A stretch of DNA of 64,000 nt from an uncultured Oscillospiraceae bacterium (GTDB lineage: Bacteria; Bacillota; Clostridia; Oscillospirales; Acutalibacteraceae): contig CABULH010000015.1 in NCBI GenBank assembly GCA_902492455.1, positions 25,182 to 89,181 of the forward strand, given 5' to 3'. The notes under the pieces are model-generated. The model had not been told where the DNA came from and ran no database searches. It worked only from the letters and a program-made list of their open reading frames with translations. Positions 18,892 through 28,267 of the stretch are shown here, one piece after another; position 1 is the stretch's first letter, and each line of letters begins with the position of its first letter. A program made the translations under genes and the position numbers.

Positions 18892-18935
18892 GCGCCGGCC
18901 GCAGAAAAAATATCCGGAGAAAGGAAACGGTTTAT

Positions 18936-20102
18936 ATGAAGAATTTCTCCTACTATATGCCCTCCAGGATTTTTTTCGGCCCTGGGGAGCTGAACCGGCT
19001 GGCAACAGAACCGCTGCCGGGCAAAAAAGCGCTGCTGGTGGTCTCCGCAGGCCGCTCCATGAAGGACTACGGCTACCTGGACCGGGTACGGGAACTGCTG
19101 CAAAAAAACGGCGTCCCGTCCGTGGTGTTCGACCGTATTCTGCCCAATCCGCTGAAAAGCCATGTGATGGAGGGGGCGGCGCTGGCCCGCGCTGAAGGCT
19201 GTGATTTCGTGGTTGGCTTGGGCGGCGGCAGCAGCATCGACTCGGCCAAAAGCATCGCGGTGATGGCGGCCAATGACGGAGATTACTGGGATTATATCCA
19301 CGGCGGCACTGGAAAAGGCATGCCGGTACTCCGCGCCCCTCTGCCGGTGGTGGCTATTACCACCACCGCCGGAACGGGAACCGAAGCGGATCCCTTTACG
19401 GTGATAACCAAGGAGGAAACCGGGGAGAAAATCGGTTTCGGCTGTGACGGCACCTTCCCGGTTATCTCTATTGTGGATCCGGATCTGATGACGAGTGTAC
19501 CCGCTCATCTGACGGCCTATCAGGGATTCGATGCGCTGTTCCATTCTACGGAAGGCTATATCGCCGGCTGCTCTACCTTTATGAGCGATATGTATGCATT
19601 GAAAGCCATCCAGCTGATTGGGACTTATCTGCCCCGTGCGGTAAAGAACGGGGAGGACAAGGAAGCACGGACTATGGTGGCCTTGGCCAACACCCTGTCG
19701 GGTATGGTGGAATCCACCTCCAGCTGTACGTCGGAGCACTCGCTGGAGCATGCCTTGAGCGGTTATCACCCGAAACTGCCCCACGGAGCCGGGTTGATTA
19801 TGGTTTCATTGGCCTATTATCGGACTTTTACCGCCGATGTACCTCAGAGGTATATCGACATGGCCAGGGCGCTGGGGCGGCCGGATGCAGACAAAGCGGC
19901 GGATTTTGTGGACGCTCTGGCGGATTTGCAGAAAGCCTGTGGCGTGGACGAGCTGAAGATGTCTGATTACGGCGTGGACGGCAGCGATCTGCGGAAATAT
20001 GCTCTCCATGCGCTGGATACGATGGGCGGTCTGTTTAAAGTGGATCCCCGCCGGTTAACCGTGGAGGAAATTACCGCGATTTTGGTAGCATCCTATCGTT
20101 GA
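18936..20102 (+). CDS. iron-containing alcohol dehydrogenase
   Basis: The 388-residue protein is a group III (Fe-type) alcohol dehydrogenase. It has the NAD-binding GGGSSIDSAK motif at about residue 95 and the metal-ligand histidines in FHSTEGYIAG and in EHALSGYHPKLPHG. Such enzymes reduce aldehydes to alcohols in fermentation (butanol or propanediol type). ATG 18936 follows GGAGAAAGG. Its 45-bp distance from telA without a terminator allows read-through; a strong terminator follows it. Confidence 0.93.
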   Translation: MKNFSYYMPSRIFFGPGELNRLATEPLPGKKALLVVSAGRSMKDYGYLDRVRELLQKNGVPSVVFDRILPNPLKSHVMEGAALARAEGCDFVVGLGGGSSIDSAKSIAVMAANDGDYWDYIHGGTGKGMPVLRAPLPVVAITTTAGTGTEADPFTVITKEETGEKIGFGCDGTFPVISIVDPDLMTSVPAHLTAYQGFDALFHSTEGYIAGCSTFMSDMYALKAIQLIGTYLPRAVKNGEDKEARTMVALANTLSGMVESTSSCTSEHSLEHALSGYHPKLPHGAGLIMVSLAYYRTFTADVPQRYIDMARALGRPDADKAADFVDALADLQKACGVDELKMSDYGVDGSDLRKYALHALDTMGGLFKVDPRRLTVEEITAILVASYR

Positions 20103-20138
20103 TATAAGGGACGTCTGGGAACATTTTCAATATATTTA

Positions 20139-20183
20139 GGAAAAGGCCGGGACAAAACGATGCGTTTTGTCCCGGCCTTTTCC
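20139..20183 (+). terminator. strong bidirectional hairpin terminator
   Basis: A perfect 21-bp stem with a 3-nt loop (arms 20139-20159 and 20163-20183) contains A and T runs at its base. It serves the dehydrogenase and, on the other strand, the convergent small gene. Confidence 0.88.
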
Positions 20184-20202
20184 TGTCTTGAATATCCGCC
20201 CC

Positions 20203-20334
20203 TTACGGCTCGGTGACGGGTTTGGCTTTTTCTTTCGTGTGTTTTGCTTTTCCTTGAATTTCCGGAACCGGTTCCTGCTCGTTGCGCGGCTGGGTATGCG
20301 TCCATTCCGGGCGCTTCATGCCCTTTTTCGCCAT
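20203..20334 (-). CDS. small conserved-looking protein of 43 residues
   Basis: The protein starts MAKKGMKRPEWTHTQPRNE and continues with a basic, proline- and lysine-rich tail (VPEIQGKAKHTKEKAK). I recall similar short proteins beginning MAKKGMKRP in other clostridia, though I could not search. The start ATG 20334 has an AAAGGATGG element upstream. It is hydrophilic and strongly positive, with no membrane segment and no known domain. The insertion sequence left end lies only about 100 bp upstream, so its native promoter region may have been cut off. Confidence 0.6.
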   Translation of the reverse strand: MAKKGMKRPEWTHTQPRNEQEPVPEIQGKAKHTKEKAKPVTEP

Positions 20335-20436
20335 ACTACAAATCACCATCCTTTTTATGATTAGTGTGTCCGTGGCCGATGGAGTCATACAGAGAGGGCA
20401 AAAAAGAACCCTGATTTTGAACCGAACCAGAAAAAA

Positions 20437-20457
20437 GGACAATAGACAAAGGCCCCC
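20437..20457 (+). repeat. IS left terminal inverted repeat
   Basis: This 20-21-bp end pairs with the right end at 21684-21705, matching at most positions (GGACA, AGA, AAAG and CCCC blocks). Confidence 0.75.
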
Positions 20458-20494
20458 TGATGTAGGAAAATAGACTACAACAGGGGGTCTTGTT

Positions 20495-21664
20495 ATGGGG
20501 AAACGGAATTACACACACGTTCAGGCGCTGCTGCCTGAAATCAAGACGATGCAGTCAGAGAGGAAAACGCAAAGGGAAATAGCGGAGCACTATGGCTTTA
20601 AGGACAAACAAGTAGTGAAAAAGCTGCTTGAGCGGGAACGCGCCAGGCAGCGAAAAATGGAAGCTGGAATCATCCCACGGCCCAAGAGCAGACCAAGAAA
20701 ACCTATCTCATCGGGAGATGTTCTGGCAGAGCAGGCATACGAGATACAGCGTTTACAGATGGAAAACAAAGCTGCTGCGGGATTTTCTGCAATACACAGG
20801 AAGGAAGTGAAGGCAAGGGTAAAATACCACATCATATATCGTCACAGAACAGAGAATCCGGTGGCAGTCATGTGTAAATTCTTTGCAGTATCCAGAAGCG
20901 GATATTACGCCTTTGTCCATCGCCTGGGCAGGACTGAGAAGGATGCTGCGCTTGCCGAGCGCATCGCGCAGCAGCGGGAACGCAGCTTTGGCACCTACGG
21001 TTACCGGCGGATGTGGCTATGGCTGAAAAGTCAGAATATTTTCTGCAATCCCAAAACTGTGCTGCGGATTATGAAGAAATATGATCTGCTGTCTGAAATC
21101 CGCCGCCGCAGGAAGTGGCAGCAGATGGGGGCAGCAGGTCCACAAGTACAAGAATCTGCTCAACAGAGAGTTTCACGCAGACAGGCCCAACAGCAAGTGG
21201 GTAACGGATGTCTCCTACATCCAAACCAAGCAGGGGGTACGTACCTATCTATGATCCGGGACCTCTACGACAACAGCATCGTGGCCTACAAGACCGGAAC
21301 ACAGCAGACGGTGAATCTCGTTCTGGATACTCTTCGCCTGGCGATGAAGAAAGAGAAAAAGAAGGCCGCTGCGGAGTTGCACCTCCACAGCGACCAGGGG
21401 GTTCAGTACACTTCGCAGGCATACTTCAACCTGACACAAGCATACGGTATTACGCCGACCATGTCAAGAAAAGGAAATCCGTATGACAACGCCACGGCTG
21501 AAAATTTCTTTTCCATTCTTAAAACAGAGTGCATTTACCGCCACAAACCGGCCACCTTCTCAGAAGCTAACGAGATGACTGACCGCTATCTCCACTTTTA
21601 CAACTACGAACGCATCCAGTTAAACACAGGAGAGGCGCCGCGCCAGCGGTGCCTCTCCTCCTAA
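20495..21664 (+). pseudogene. IS3 family transposase (OrfA-OrfB), frameshifted
   Basis: The 5' part is OrfA (helix-turn-helix TQREIAEHYGFKDKQVVKKL). An extra G near 20771 moves the frame so that the normal OrfA end is skipped and the frame runs into OrfB, whose own start would be GTG 20807. Inside OrfB a G run at 21127-21131 has one base too many and a T is missing near 21242. Between these points the proper reading (NREFHADRPNSKWVTDVSYI) is out of frame, and it holds the first aspartate of the DDE triad (codon 21207-21209). The later parts (LHSDQGVQYTS and NPYDNATAENFFSILKTE) are intact. The product should be inactive. Confidence 0.85.
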
Positions 21665-21683
21665 AACTCAATATTTCCTACCT

Positions 21684-21705
21684 GGGGTCTTTTTTCTGCT
21701 GTCCA
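21684..21705 (-). repeat. IS right terminal inverted repeat
   Basis: Read on the minus strand it begins TGGACAGCAGAAAAAAGACC, close to the ends I recall for IS150-group elements. Confidence 0.75.
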
Positions 21706-21851
21706 CACAACATGGGGCTGTTCAATAGGAAAAGGGTACCATTTCCGTAAAAATCACACATTACTATCTGCGACAGTAAAAGAGTTTTTCCATTATTGAA
21801 AAATCCCAAATCTTTGCGCAAATCAACATTGTATGAAACGATAGCAAAATT

Positions 21852-22469
21852 TTATATCAATCTTATTTTATCATTTTCAACATAAAGTGCCTGTCCGTCA
21901 GACAAATATATTTTAGCTGACGAATTGGTTATTTCAGTTGCCTTCTGTCCGCTCCAATGTGGAATTACGGGGTTCAAAATAATATGCAAACCATTATCTA
22001 AATTTCCTGCAGCATACATGCTTCCTGCACTAATTCCAATATATACAAGCCCATCATCAATTGCTCTTTTTAATACTTCGTCAAAGCCTGTTCTAACCAT
22101 TTCCCGACAAAGAACGGTGCTGTCTCCGCCACTAACAAAAACAGCATCAAATGTACTCAATTCCTCAATAGTCAACAATCTGGAAACCATTGCTGGATTA
22201 GCGATATGCGCTGAATATGTTCTCTTATACTCTTTAGAAAGAAGTAATTCTAAGTTATAAATTAAAATATTATCATATCTAATCCCCATTTTTGCAAGTT
22301 CGTCCAAACATACAGCAAATCCTTCCCTTGCGACATCTGTTTCATATCCTGCCGATGGAATATATAGTATTCTCATTTCTTTTGGGCTTTTTTCAATAAT
22401 ATCAGTAAACATTTTTTTCATTCTATCTGATAGACCGGATGATGTTAAAAATAAATGTCTATTATTCAT
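21852..22469 (-). CDS. peptidase E-like protein (S51 family, class I glutamine amidotransferase-like)
   Basis: The 205-residue protein has the peptidase E features FVSGGDST and the nucleophile elbow GISAGSM. Family members cleave Asp-X dipeptides, though many act on other substrates. ATG 22469 follows AGGGGAG with 11 bp between. The gene is much richer in A+T than the genes around it and sits between a decayed insertion sequence and an open stretch, suggesting horizontal acquisition. A -10-like TATAAT lies at 22521-22516 on the minus strand with a poor -35. Confidence 0.8.
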   Translation of the reverse strand: MNNRHLFLTSSGLSDRMKKMFTDIIEKSPKEMRILYIPSAGYETDVAREGFAVCLDELAKMGIRYDNILIYNLELLLSKEYKRTYSAHIANPAMVSRLLTIEELSTFDAVFVSGGDSTVLCREMVRTGFDEVLKRAIDDGLVYIGISAGSMYAAGNLDNGLHIILNPVIPHWSGQKATEITNSSAKIYLSDGQALYVENDKIRLI

Positions 22470-22943
22470 CTTAATATTATCTCCCCTACAACTTCTAATT
22501 AGTTTGCTTATTTAGATTATATCTCTCGTACATGAATTTATCTACCCTTTCCCCATTGTTATGAATGGTATTTCTTACATTTGTCCATATCGTTTTATTT
22601 CGATGTGGAAAATTTGGGCACCATTTTAGCGCCAAATCATCAAAAACAATTGCAAATACTATTTTCTATTGTGTCCCGGATTGCCTCATCATGAAAGGAT
22701 GGAATGCAAACGATAATATGCAGCAAGTCTTCAATATGGTTGATAACATCGTGATGTTCCCCTATAAACACCATCAGATACTCTTACGTTTCCATATGGA
22801 TATTTTCAGAATCAATGAAGAAAGGGACTGATTATCGTCCAGAAGCGTATATAAGCCACCTATTCCTTCTTTCAGTGAAGTTTGCTTCAACGAAAACAGG
22901 CGACTCGCTGCTTAACAGAGGCAGTGAGAAAATTGAAAAAGAC
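22470..22943. other. AT-rich intergenic stretch without convincing gene
   Basis: Nothing here has both a start with a ribosome binding site and a recognisable product. A plus-strand reading of 88 codons (22565-22831) is rich in His, Phe and Cys, lacks a Shine-Dalgarno sequence and resembles no family I know. The stretch is probably remnant DNA of the transferred patch. Confidence 0.5.
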
Positions 22944-22971
22944 TTGAAACGACGATTATCCTGCGTATAAT
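22944..22971 (+). promoter_or_regulatory. sigma-A promoter of the ABC exporter pair
   Basis: TTGAAA (22944-22949), a 16-bp spacer and TATAAT (22966-22971) lie about 85 bp before the first exporter gene. Confidence 0.65.
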
Positions 22972-23055
22972 AAGAAGAAGGCTGTGTGACAGGAAAAACG
23001 TGCCATTCCTCAGCTTAAGACATGGATGGAATTTAGGAATATCGGAGGCGGCGGC

Positions 23056-24783
23056 GTGTCGATTGGAAAGTTTGGTAAATATCTCAAGCCTTATCGGGTC
23101 CAGTGTACGCTGGGGCCATTTTTCAAGCTGGTGGAAGCTGTCTTGGAGCTGTATCTGCCGCTGCTGATGGCCCAGGTAATCGATAAAGGCGCCCTTACCG
23201 GCGACAGCGGTTATGTAATAAGAATGGGCGGCGTGATGCTGGGCATCGTCACAGTGGGGCTTTGCTGCGCCCTGATCTGTCAATATATGGCGTCCGTCAC
23301 CTCCCAGGGCTTCGGCACGGAGCTGCGCAATGCTATGTTTTCCCATATTTCCCGCCTTTCCCAGCGGGAGGTGGATCGGTTCGGCACCCCTTCTTTAATC
23401 AATCGGGTGACGGGGGATGTCAATCAGCTGCAGTATGCGGTGGCAATGCTGATCCGGCTGGTGATTCGGGCGCCTTTTTTGTGTATCGGCGGCATCATTA
23501 TGGCGCTGAGCATCGATTGGCGGCTGTCCCTGGTGATTATAGCGGCGGTGCCGTTGTTTGTGCTGGTGATCATCCTGGTCATGCGCAAAACGATACCCCT
23601 TCACCGTACGGTTCAGGGACGGCTGGATAAGTTAACCAGGATACTCCGGGAAAATCTGTCCGGGGTACGGGTGATCCGGGCTTTCGCCCGTACCGGCGAG
23701 GAACGGCGGCGCTTTGCCGACAGCACGGCGGATCACACGGCCGCCGCTATTCGTGTGGGACGGCTGTCCGCCCTGCTGAATCCGGTGACCCAGCTGATTA
23801 TGAATGCGGCGATTTTAGCCATCGTCTGGTTCGGCGGCGTACGGGTGGAGGCCGGGGGAATGACCACCGGTGAGATCATTGCTTTTATCAACTATGTCAA
23901 TCAGATATTGCTGGCCCTGATCGTGGTAGCGAACCTGGTGGTGACTTTTACCAAGGCATACGCTTCCGCCGGACGGGTGCTGGAGGTGCTGGATACCCAG
24001 CCATCGGTATTCGGCGGGGAAAGCTCTCCGGACAGGGATCCGGCGGCGCCGGCGGTAGAATATCGAAATGTCTCTTTTTCCTATGGCGCGGGTGATGAGG
24101 AACTCAGCAATATTTCCTTTGCCGTGGACAAGGGCGCGGTGGTCGGCATCATCGGCGGCACCGGAGCGGGAAAATCCACCTTGATGAACCTGCTGATGCG
24201 TTTTTATGATGTCACCGGCGGGGAAGTATTGGTGGAAGGGATCGACGTGCGGCAGTATCCATTGGAGGAACTGCGGGATATGGTGGGGCTGGTGCCTCAG
24301 CAGGTGGAGCTGTTTTCCGGCACCATTGCGGACAATATCCGATGGGGGAAAGAGGACGCCGATGATGCAGAGGTAAAAGAAGCCGCCCGGATGGCCCAGG
24401 CGGCGGAGTTTATTGAGCAGAAAAAGGACGGATACGACACGGCTGTGGAACGGGGAGGAACCAACCTTTCCGGCGGACAGAAGCAGCGTATCGCCATCGC
24501 CCGGGCATTGGTTCGCCGTCCCGCCATTCTGGTTTTGGATGACGCCTCCAGCGCCTTGGATTATGCCACCGACGCCGCACTGCGCCGGGCGATTCGGACG
24601 GGTACCAAGGGAATGACGGTGTTTATGGTATCCCAGCGGGTCAGCGCGGTCAAGGATGCGAATTTGATTTTGGTGCTGGACGACGGCCGGCTGGCCGGAG
24701 CGGGCCGGCATGAGGAACTACTGGCGAACTGTGAGGTTTATCAGGAGATCTGCCGGTCTCAGGAAAGGGGGGAGGAGCAGTGA
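23056..24783 (+). CDS. ABC exporter half-transporter with degenerate nucleotide-binding domain
   Basis: The 575-residue protein has six membrane segments followed by an ATPase domain with Walker A GGTGAGKST and a canonical signature LSGGQKQR. Its Walker B reads ILVLDDASSALD: aspartate replaces the usual catalytic glutamate, as in the degenerate half of heterodimeric exporters such as BmrC or TM287. I choose GTG 23056, seven bases after GGAGG; ATG 23026 is an in-frame alternative. The next gene overlaps by 4 bp and supplies a catalytic partner. Confidence 0.9.
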   Translation: MSIGKFGKYLKPYRVQCTLGPFFKLVEAVLELYLPLLMAQVIDKGALTGDSGYVIRMGGVMLGIVTVGLCCALICQYMASVTSQGFGTELRNAMFSHISRLSQREVDRFGTPSLINRVTGDVNQLQYAVAMLIRLVIRAPFLCIGGIIMALSIDWRLSLVIIAAVPLFVLVIILVMRKTIPLHRTVQGRLDKLTRILRENLSGVRVIRAFARTGEERRRFADSTADHTAAAIRVGRLSALLNPVTQLIMNAAILAIVWFGGVRVEAGGMTTGEIIAFINYVNQILLALIVVANLVVTFTKAYASAGRVLEVLDTQPSVFGGESSPDRDPAAPAVEYRNVSFSYGAGDEELSNISFAVDKGAVVGIIGGTGAGKSTLMNLLMRFYDVTGGEVLVEGIDVRQYPLEELRDMVGLVPQQVELFSGTIADNIRWGKEDADDAEVKEAARMAQAAEFIEQKKDGYDTAVERGGTNLSGGQKQRIAIARALVRRPAILVLDDASSALDYATDAALRRAIRTGTKGMTVFMVSQRVSAVKDANLILVLDDGRLAGAGRHEELLANCEVYQEICRSQERGEEQ

Positions 24784-26546
24784 AGAATCCAGCGAATAAG
24801 AAGCGGCGGGGCACCTTCGCACGGCTGATGCATTATGTTGGTCGGCGGCCTTGGCCTCTGCTGGGGGTATTCCTCTGCGCTTTGATAGGCAATACGGCCA
24901 TCCAGTTCGCGCCGCGGCTGGTGGGGGAAGCCATCGATCTCATCATCCCTTCCCCGGATAATGACTTTTTTCCCGCGCTTCTGCGGACGCTGACGTTGAT
25001 CGGCGCACTGTACCTGACAGGTGCGGTTCTCAACTGGCTCACCGCTTTGTGCGCCAATCTGTTGGCCAACCGCACAGTGCAGGCTCTGCGGACGGATTTG
25101 TTTCACAAGCTGGGAGAGCTGCCTCTAAACTACTACGATACCCACTCCCGCGGGGATGTAATGAGCCGTTTTACCAATGATATTGACGCCATTTCTGACG
25201 GATTGAATCAGGGAATCGTTCAGCTGATCTCCGGTGTTATCACCGTATTGCTCTGCTTAGGCTTTATGCTCTCCCTGAACCCCGCCGTGACCCTGGTAGC
25301 GGTGTTTGTCACGCCTTTATGCTTTCTGGTTGGTTTCGCTATCACCAAATACGGCAACCGCCGTTTCCGGGAACAGAGCCGGATTCAGGGACAGCTGGGT
25401 GGCTATGCCGAAGAACTGATCAGTGGCCAGCGGACGGTGAAGGCTTTTGGTTATGAAGAGCGGGCGCAGGAGCGTTTCCAAGCCATCAACGCGGAGCTTT
25501 ACCGATGCGGTTACCGGGCTCAGTTCGCCTCCGCACTGGTGAATCCCTCTACCCGTTTTGTCAATAACATCGCTTATGTGCTGGTGGGGGTATTCGGCAT
25601 TCTGGCGGTGATCCGGGGAACCCTCACCACCGGCGGCGTGGCCAGCTTTCTGACCTATACCGCCCAGTTTTCCAAGCCCTTCAATGAGATCACCTCCATC
25701 ACCATGCAGCTGCAGCTGGCGCTGGCTTCCGCCCGCCGGGTATTTGCGGTGATGGACGAGGAAGAGCAGACACCGGAACCGGCGGATGCCCGGGTACTGG
25801 AAAAAGCGGAGGGAAACGTGGCTTTTGAGCGGGTTTCCTTCTCGTATACCCCTGACCGGCCGCTGATCGAAAATTTCAATCTGAAGGTAAAGCCGGGGAT
25901 GACGGTGGCCATCGTTGGACCCACCGGTGCAGGTAAGACCACCCTCATCAATCTGCTGATGCGGTTTTATGAGGTGAACGACGGCAGGATCACAGTGGAG
26001 GGGGAGAATATCGACTCTTTGACCAGGGACAGCCTGCGCCGCAGCTTCGGCATGGTGCTGCAGGAAACCTGGCTCTTCGCCGGTACGGTGCGGGACAACA
26101 TCGCCTACGGCAAGCCGGATGCTACCGATGAAGAGGTGGAGCAGGCTGCCCGGGCGGCCCATGCTCACAGCTTTATCCGCCGTCTGCCGGAAGGATATCA
26201 GACGGTGATCGCCGAGGACGGAGGCAACCTGTCTCAGGGCCAGAAGCAGCTGCTCACCATCGCCCGGGCTATGCTGCTGGATCCGCCTATGCTGATTTTG
26301 GATGAAGCCACCAGCTCGGTGGATATCCTCACCGAGTTGCGGATTCAAAAGGCGTTTCGTCGGATGATGGCGGGAAGGACCACCTTTGTTATCGCCCACC
26401 GCTTATCCACCATTCGAGACGCGGATCAGATTTTGGTGCTGGATAAGGGCAACGTAGTGGAAACCGGCACCCACGACCAGCTGCTGGCCGCCGGCGACTT
26501 CTATGCCCGGCTATATAATTCTCAGTTTGCCCCGTCGGAGGGATAA
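24780..26546 (+). CDS. ABC exporter half-transporter, catalytic partner
   Basis: The 588-residue protein has six membrane segments, Walker A GPTGAGKTT, signature LSQGQKQL and an intact Walker B (MLILDEATSSVD). Its GTG start overlaps the previous stop in a GTGA junction, so the two halves are made together. The pair matches the BmrCD/LmrCD plan of heterodimeric multidrug exporters with one consensus and one degenerate ATP site. The substrate is not predictable. Confidence 0.92.
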   Translation: MKNPANKKRRGTFARLMHYVGRRPWPLLGVFLCALIGNTAIQFAPRLVGEAIDLIIPSPDNDFFPALLRTLTLIGALYLTGAVLNWLTALCANLLANRTVQALRTDLFHKLGELPLNYYDTHSRGDVMSRFTNDIDAISDGLNQGIVQLISGVITVLLCLGFMLSLNPAVTLVAVFVTPLCFLVGFAITKYGNRRFREQSRIQGQLGGYAEELISGQRTVKAFGYEERAQERFQAINAELYRCGYRAQFASALVNPSTRFVNNIAYVLVGVFGILAVIRGTLTTGGVASFLTYTAQFSKPFNEITSITMQLQLALASARRVFAVMDEEEQTPEPADARVLEKAEGNVAFERVSFSYTPDRPLIENFNLKVKPGMTVAIVGPTGAGKTTLINLLMRFYEVNDGRITVEGENIDSLTRDSLRRSFGMVLQETWLFAGTVRDNIAYGKPDATDEEVEQAARAAHAHSFIRRLPEGYQTVIAEDGGNLSQGQKQLLTIARAMLLDPPMLILDEATSSVDILTELRIQKAFRRMMAGRTTFVIAHRLSTIRDADQILVLDKGNVVETGTHDQLLAAGDFYARLYNSQFAPSEG

Positions 26547-26568
26547 GTAGAATATATGGATTCCGTCC

Positions 26569-26602
26569 AACAGGGCCGTGCCAATGCACGGCCCTGTTTC
26601 TT
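26569..26602 (+). terminator. intrinsic terminator between convergent genes
   Basis: A perfect 13-bp stem (AACAGGGCCGTGC with its complement, loop CAAT) is followed by TTTCTT, 22 bp after the exporter stop. It overlaps the stop codon of the convergent sigma factor gene. Confidence 0.88.
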
Positions 26603-28181
26603 ATATTGCCTGATAAGGCCCGTCAAGACAAAAAATGCCATTTGTTAGAGGCTTGTCCTCTTCCGGTTTTTCCAGAACTTCACGGCGAATCAGTTCCTCC
26701 AGCACATATCCGGCAATACCGTGAACATAGCAGGAGACCCATTGATTAATCTGGCTGTCCAGCCGGCTGGGAACAAAAGAAGCGAATCGGGTTCGCACAT
26801 GATGGATATATTCTGTCAGCTGCTTTTCCAGTTCCGTATCGCCATCCAATGCAAAACAATCGATAAAGGCGGCGTACTGCTCAGGGGTGAAGCGAGGAAA
26901 TCGCAGAAAATAGCACCCTTTTCTTTTCTCGATCAAGTGCGCCCGCAGCAGCCGTACCAGCGCGTCTTCATTCAGCAGCCCGTCAGGGATGCGACAGCCC
27001 TTGCACTGGGATGGAATCCGATTTTCCGTGAGCCACCGCTGACAAGCATATACCTCGTTGTCGAAATAGCGATTGACGGTATGGTAATATAAGCTGAATT
27101 CCGGCTGACTGCAGCAATTGAGACCGCAGTTATAGGGATCAGGCTCTTCATGCTGATCGGCGGTTTCGGTGACGATGAACCAGCCGTAACCGCCGTCCTT
27201 TCGCTGGGGAAAGGGACCGTTTGTCAAGCCGATTTGCTCCTTCATCCGACGGATGCTCCTGCGCAGACAGGAGGGAACGGCGATATAGCCCAGATGAGCC
27301 ATGCCCATGTCCGACCCCTGGAAGGATATGGCGGAGACAGTCTCATTCTGAACCTGAAAACGATTTTCAAAGTGATCCGCCAGCCGGGAGGCTAGGGGTG
27401 CGAGATCGGTTTGGAGTACCCTTTGATCCTTATGCCGCAGGATAATGAAGTCGGCGGCGTATCGGCCGCCTGCTTCACGGACGGCATCGCCATCCAGAAG
27501 ACGCGGCAGTTCATCCTCAATATACAGTGCGGGAATACCGGTGGCAAGACTGATTTCCTCAACATTCAGCGGCTTTTCATAGATCGCCAGACAGATCGCC
27601 CGGGCCAGCTGGGTGTGGAGATATCGGTCTGTATCCATGGAACCGTTACAGGCCTGCGTATTCCAGTTGATGCGTTGGTAAATCCGTTTTGCGGGATATT
27701 CGTCCATTCTTTCCCTCACTTTCCGGCGGCCGACGTTCAGCCGCCATTTCACGGTGGTTGCCGGCAATTGATATTTGCGGCACAGTTCCTTCACCGGGAG
27801 TTCGCCAATATAGTAATCCACCATCAGATTCCGGTATCCCATGGATAGGGTGTGGAGTCCGCGGAAAACCGCATCATGTATTTCACGATCTGCCAAATCC
27901 TCAGTAAAATCTCGTTGAGAGGGCATCTCGGTCATCCCTTCCTCCATGAATACCTCAAGCTGTCGGTTCCGGTCGGTCAGAAAACGGGCATAGCGGTTGC
28001 GGGCGATTCGCCAGACCCAGGCGTCAGGATTGACCACAGCATACTTGTCCGCTCCCTCCAGAATATAAAGGAGGATTTCTTCCGCCAGATCTTCCGCGTC
28101 ACAGCGATTGGCCAAACGATTCAGGCAGAACCGATAGATGGGTTCGATGTATTGGTGGATCTCATCCTTTTGGAAGGACAT
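26601..28181 (-). CDS. ECF-like sigma factor with about 340-residue C-terminal extension
   Basis: Residues 1-75 match sigma region 2 (IYRFCLNRLANRCDAEDLAEEILLYIL, then DAWVWRIARNRYARF). Residues 120-165 match region 4 (VKELCRKYQLPATTVKWRLNVGRRKV). Ordinary ECF factors end there, at about 170-190 residues; this one runs to 526. The extension begins with a winged-helix-like segment (about 192-245) and later has paired cysteines (NCGLNCCS and QCKGC, about residues 355-395) that could bind metal. ATG 28181 follows AAGGGGG. It lies 86 bp downstream of a protease-like gene. The extension may replace an anti-sigma factor. Confidence 0.75.
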   Translation of the reverse strand: MSFQKDEIHQYIEPIYRFCLNRLANRCDAEDLAEEILLYILEGADKYAVVNPDAWVWRIARNRYARFLTDRNRQLEVFMEEGMTEMPSQRDFTEDLADREIHDAVFRGLHTLSMGYRNLMVDYYIGELPVKELCRKYQLPATTVKWRLNVGRRKVRERMDEYPAKRIYQRINWNTQACNGSMDTDRYLHTQLARAICLAIYEKPLNVEEISLATGIPALYIEDELPRLLDGDAVREAGGRYAADFIILRHKDQRVLQTDLAPLASRLADHFENRFQVQNETVSAISFQGSDMGMAHLGYIAVPSCLRRSIRRMKEQIGLTNGPFPQRKDGGYGWFIVTETADQHEEPDPYNCGLNCCSQPEFSLYYHTVNRYFDNEVYACQRWLTENRIPSQCKGCRIPDGLLNEDALVRLLRAHLIEKRKGCYFLRFPRFTPEQYAAFIDCFALDGDTELEKQLTEYIHHVRTRFASFVPSRLDSQINQWVSCYVHGIAGYVLEELIRREVLEKPEEDKPLTNGIFCLDGPYQAI

Positions 28182-28205
28182 GGCATGGCCCCCTTTTTTG
28201 TACCG

Positions 28206-28217
28206 GATAACGTTATC
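28206..28217. promoter_or_regulatory. palindrome between the protease-like and sigma genes
   Basis: A perfect 12-bp palindrome (GATAACGTTATC) sits 24 bp upstream of the sigma factor start. It is too short to be a terminator and could be a regulator site. Position is the only support. Confidence 0.3.
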
Positions 28218-28267
28218 GACTATATAGTGCAGGGAAAGGGGCAGCGGATAGGCGGGAAGGAAAATTA

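Larger units (their letters stand above)
20437..21705 (+). mobile_element. decayed IS3 family (IS150-like) insertion sequence
   Basis: The element spans about 1.27 kb between imperfect inverted ends. The left end reads GGACAATAGACAAAGGCCCC, and the right end, read inwards on the minus strand, GGACAGCAGAAAAAAGACCCC. It encodes an OrfA/OrfB transposase with several frame changes. The outermost base is A on the left but T on the right, and no convincing short target duplication flanks the element, so the ends have eroded. It lies in an AT-richer patch beside a probably transferred gene. Confidence 0.85.

Noticed and set aside
17716..19784. Long minus-strand open frames over the TelA and dehydrogenase genes
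   Set aside because: Both plus-strand genes have clear family motifs and ribosome binding sites; the minus frames are His- and Gln-rich shadows.
22565..22831. Plus-strand open frame of 88 codons in the AT-rich gap
   Set aside because: No Shine-Dalgarno sequence and no similarity recognised; treated as intergenic.
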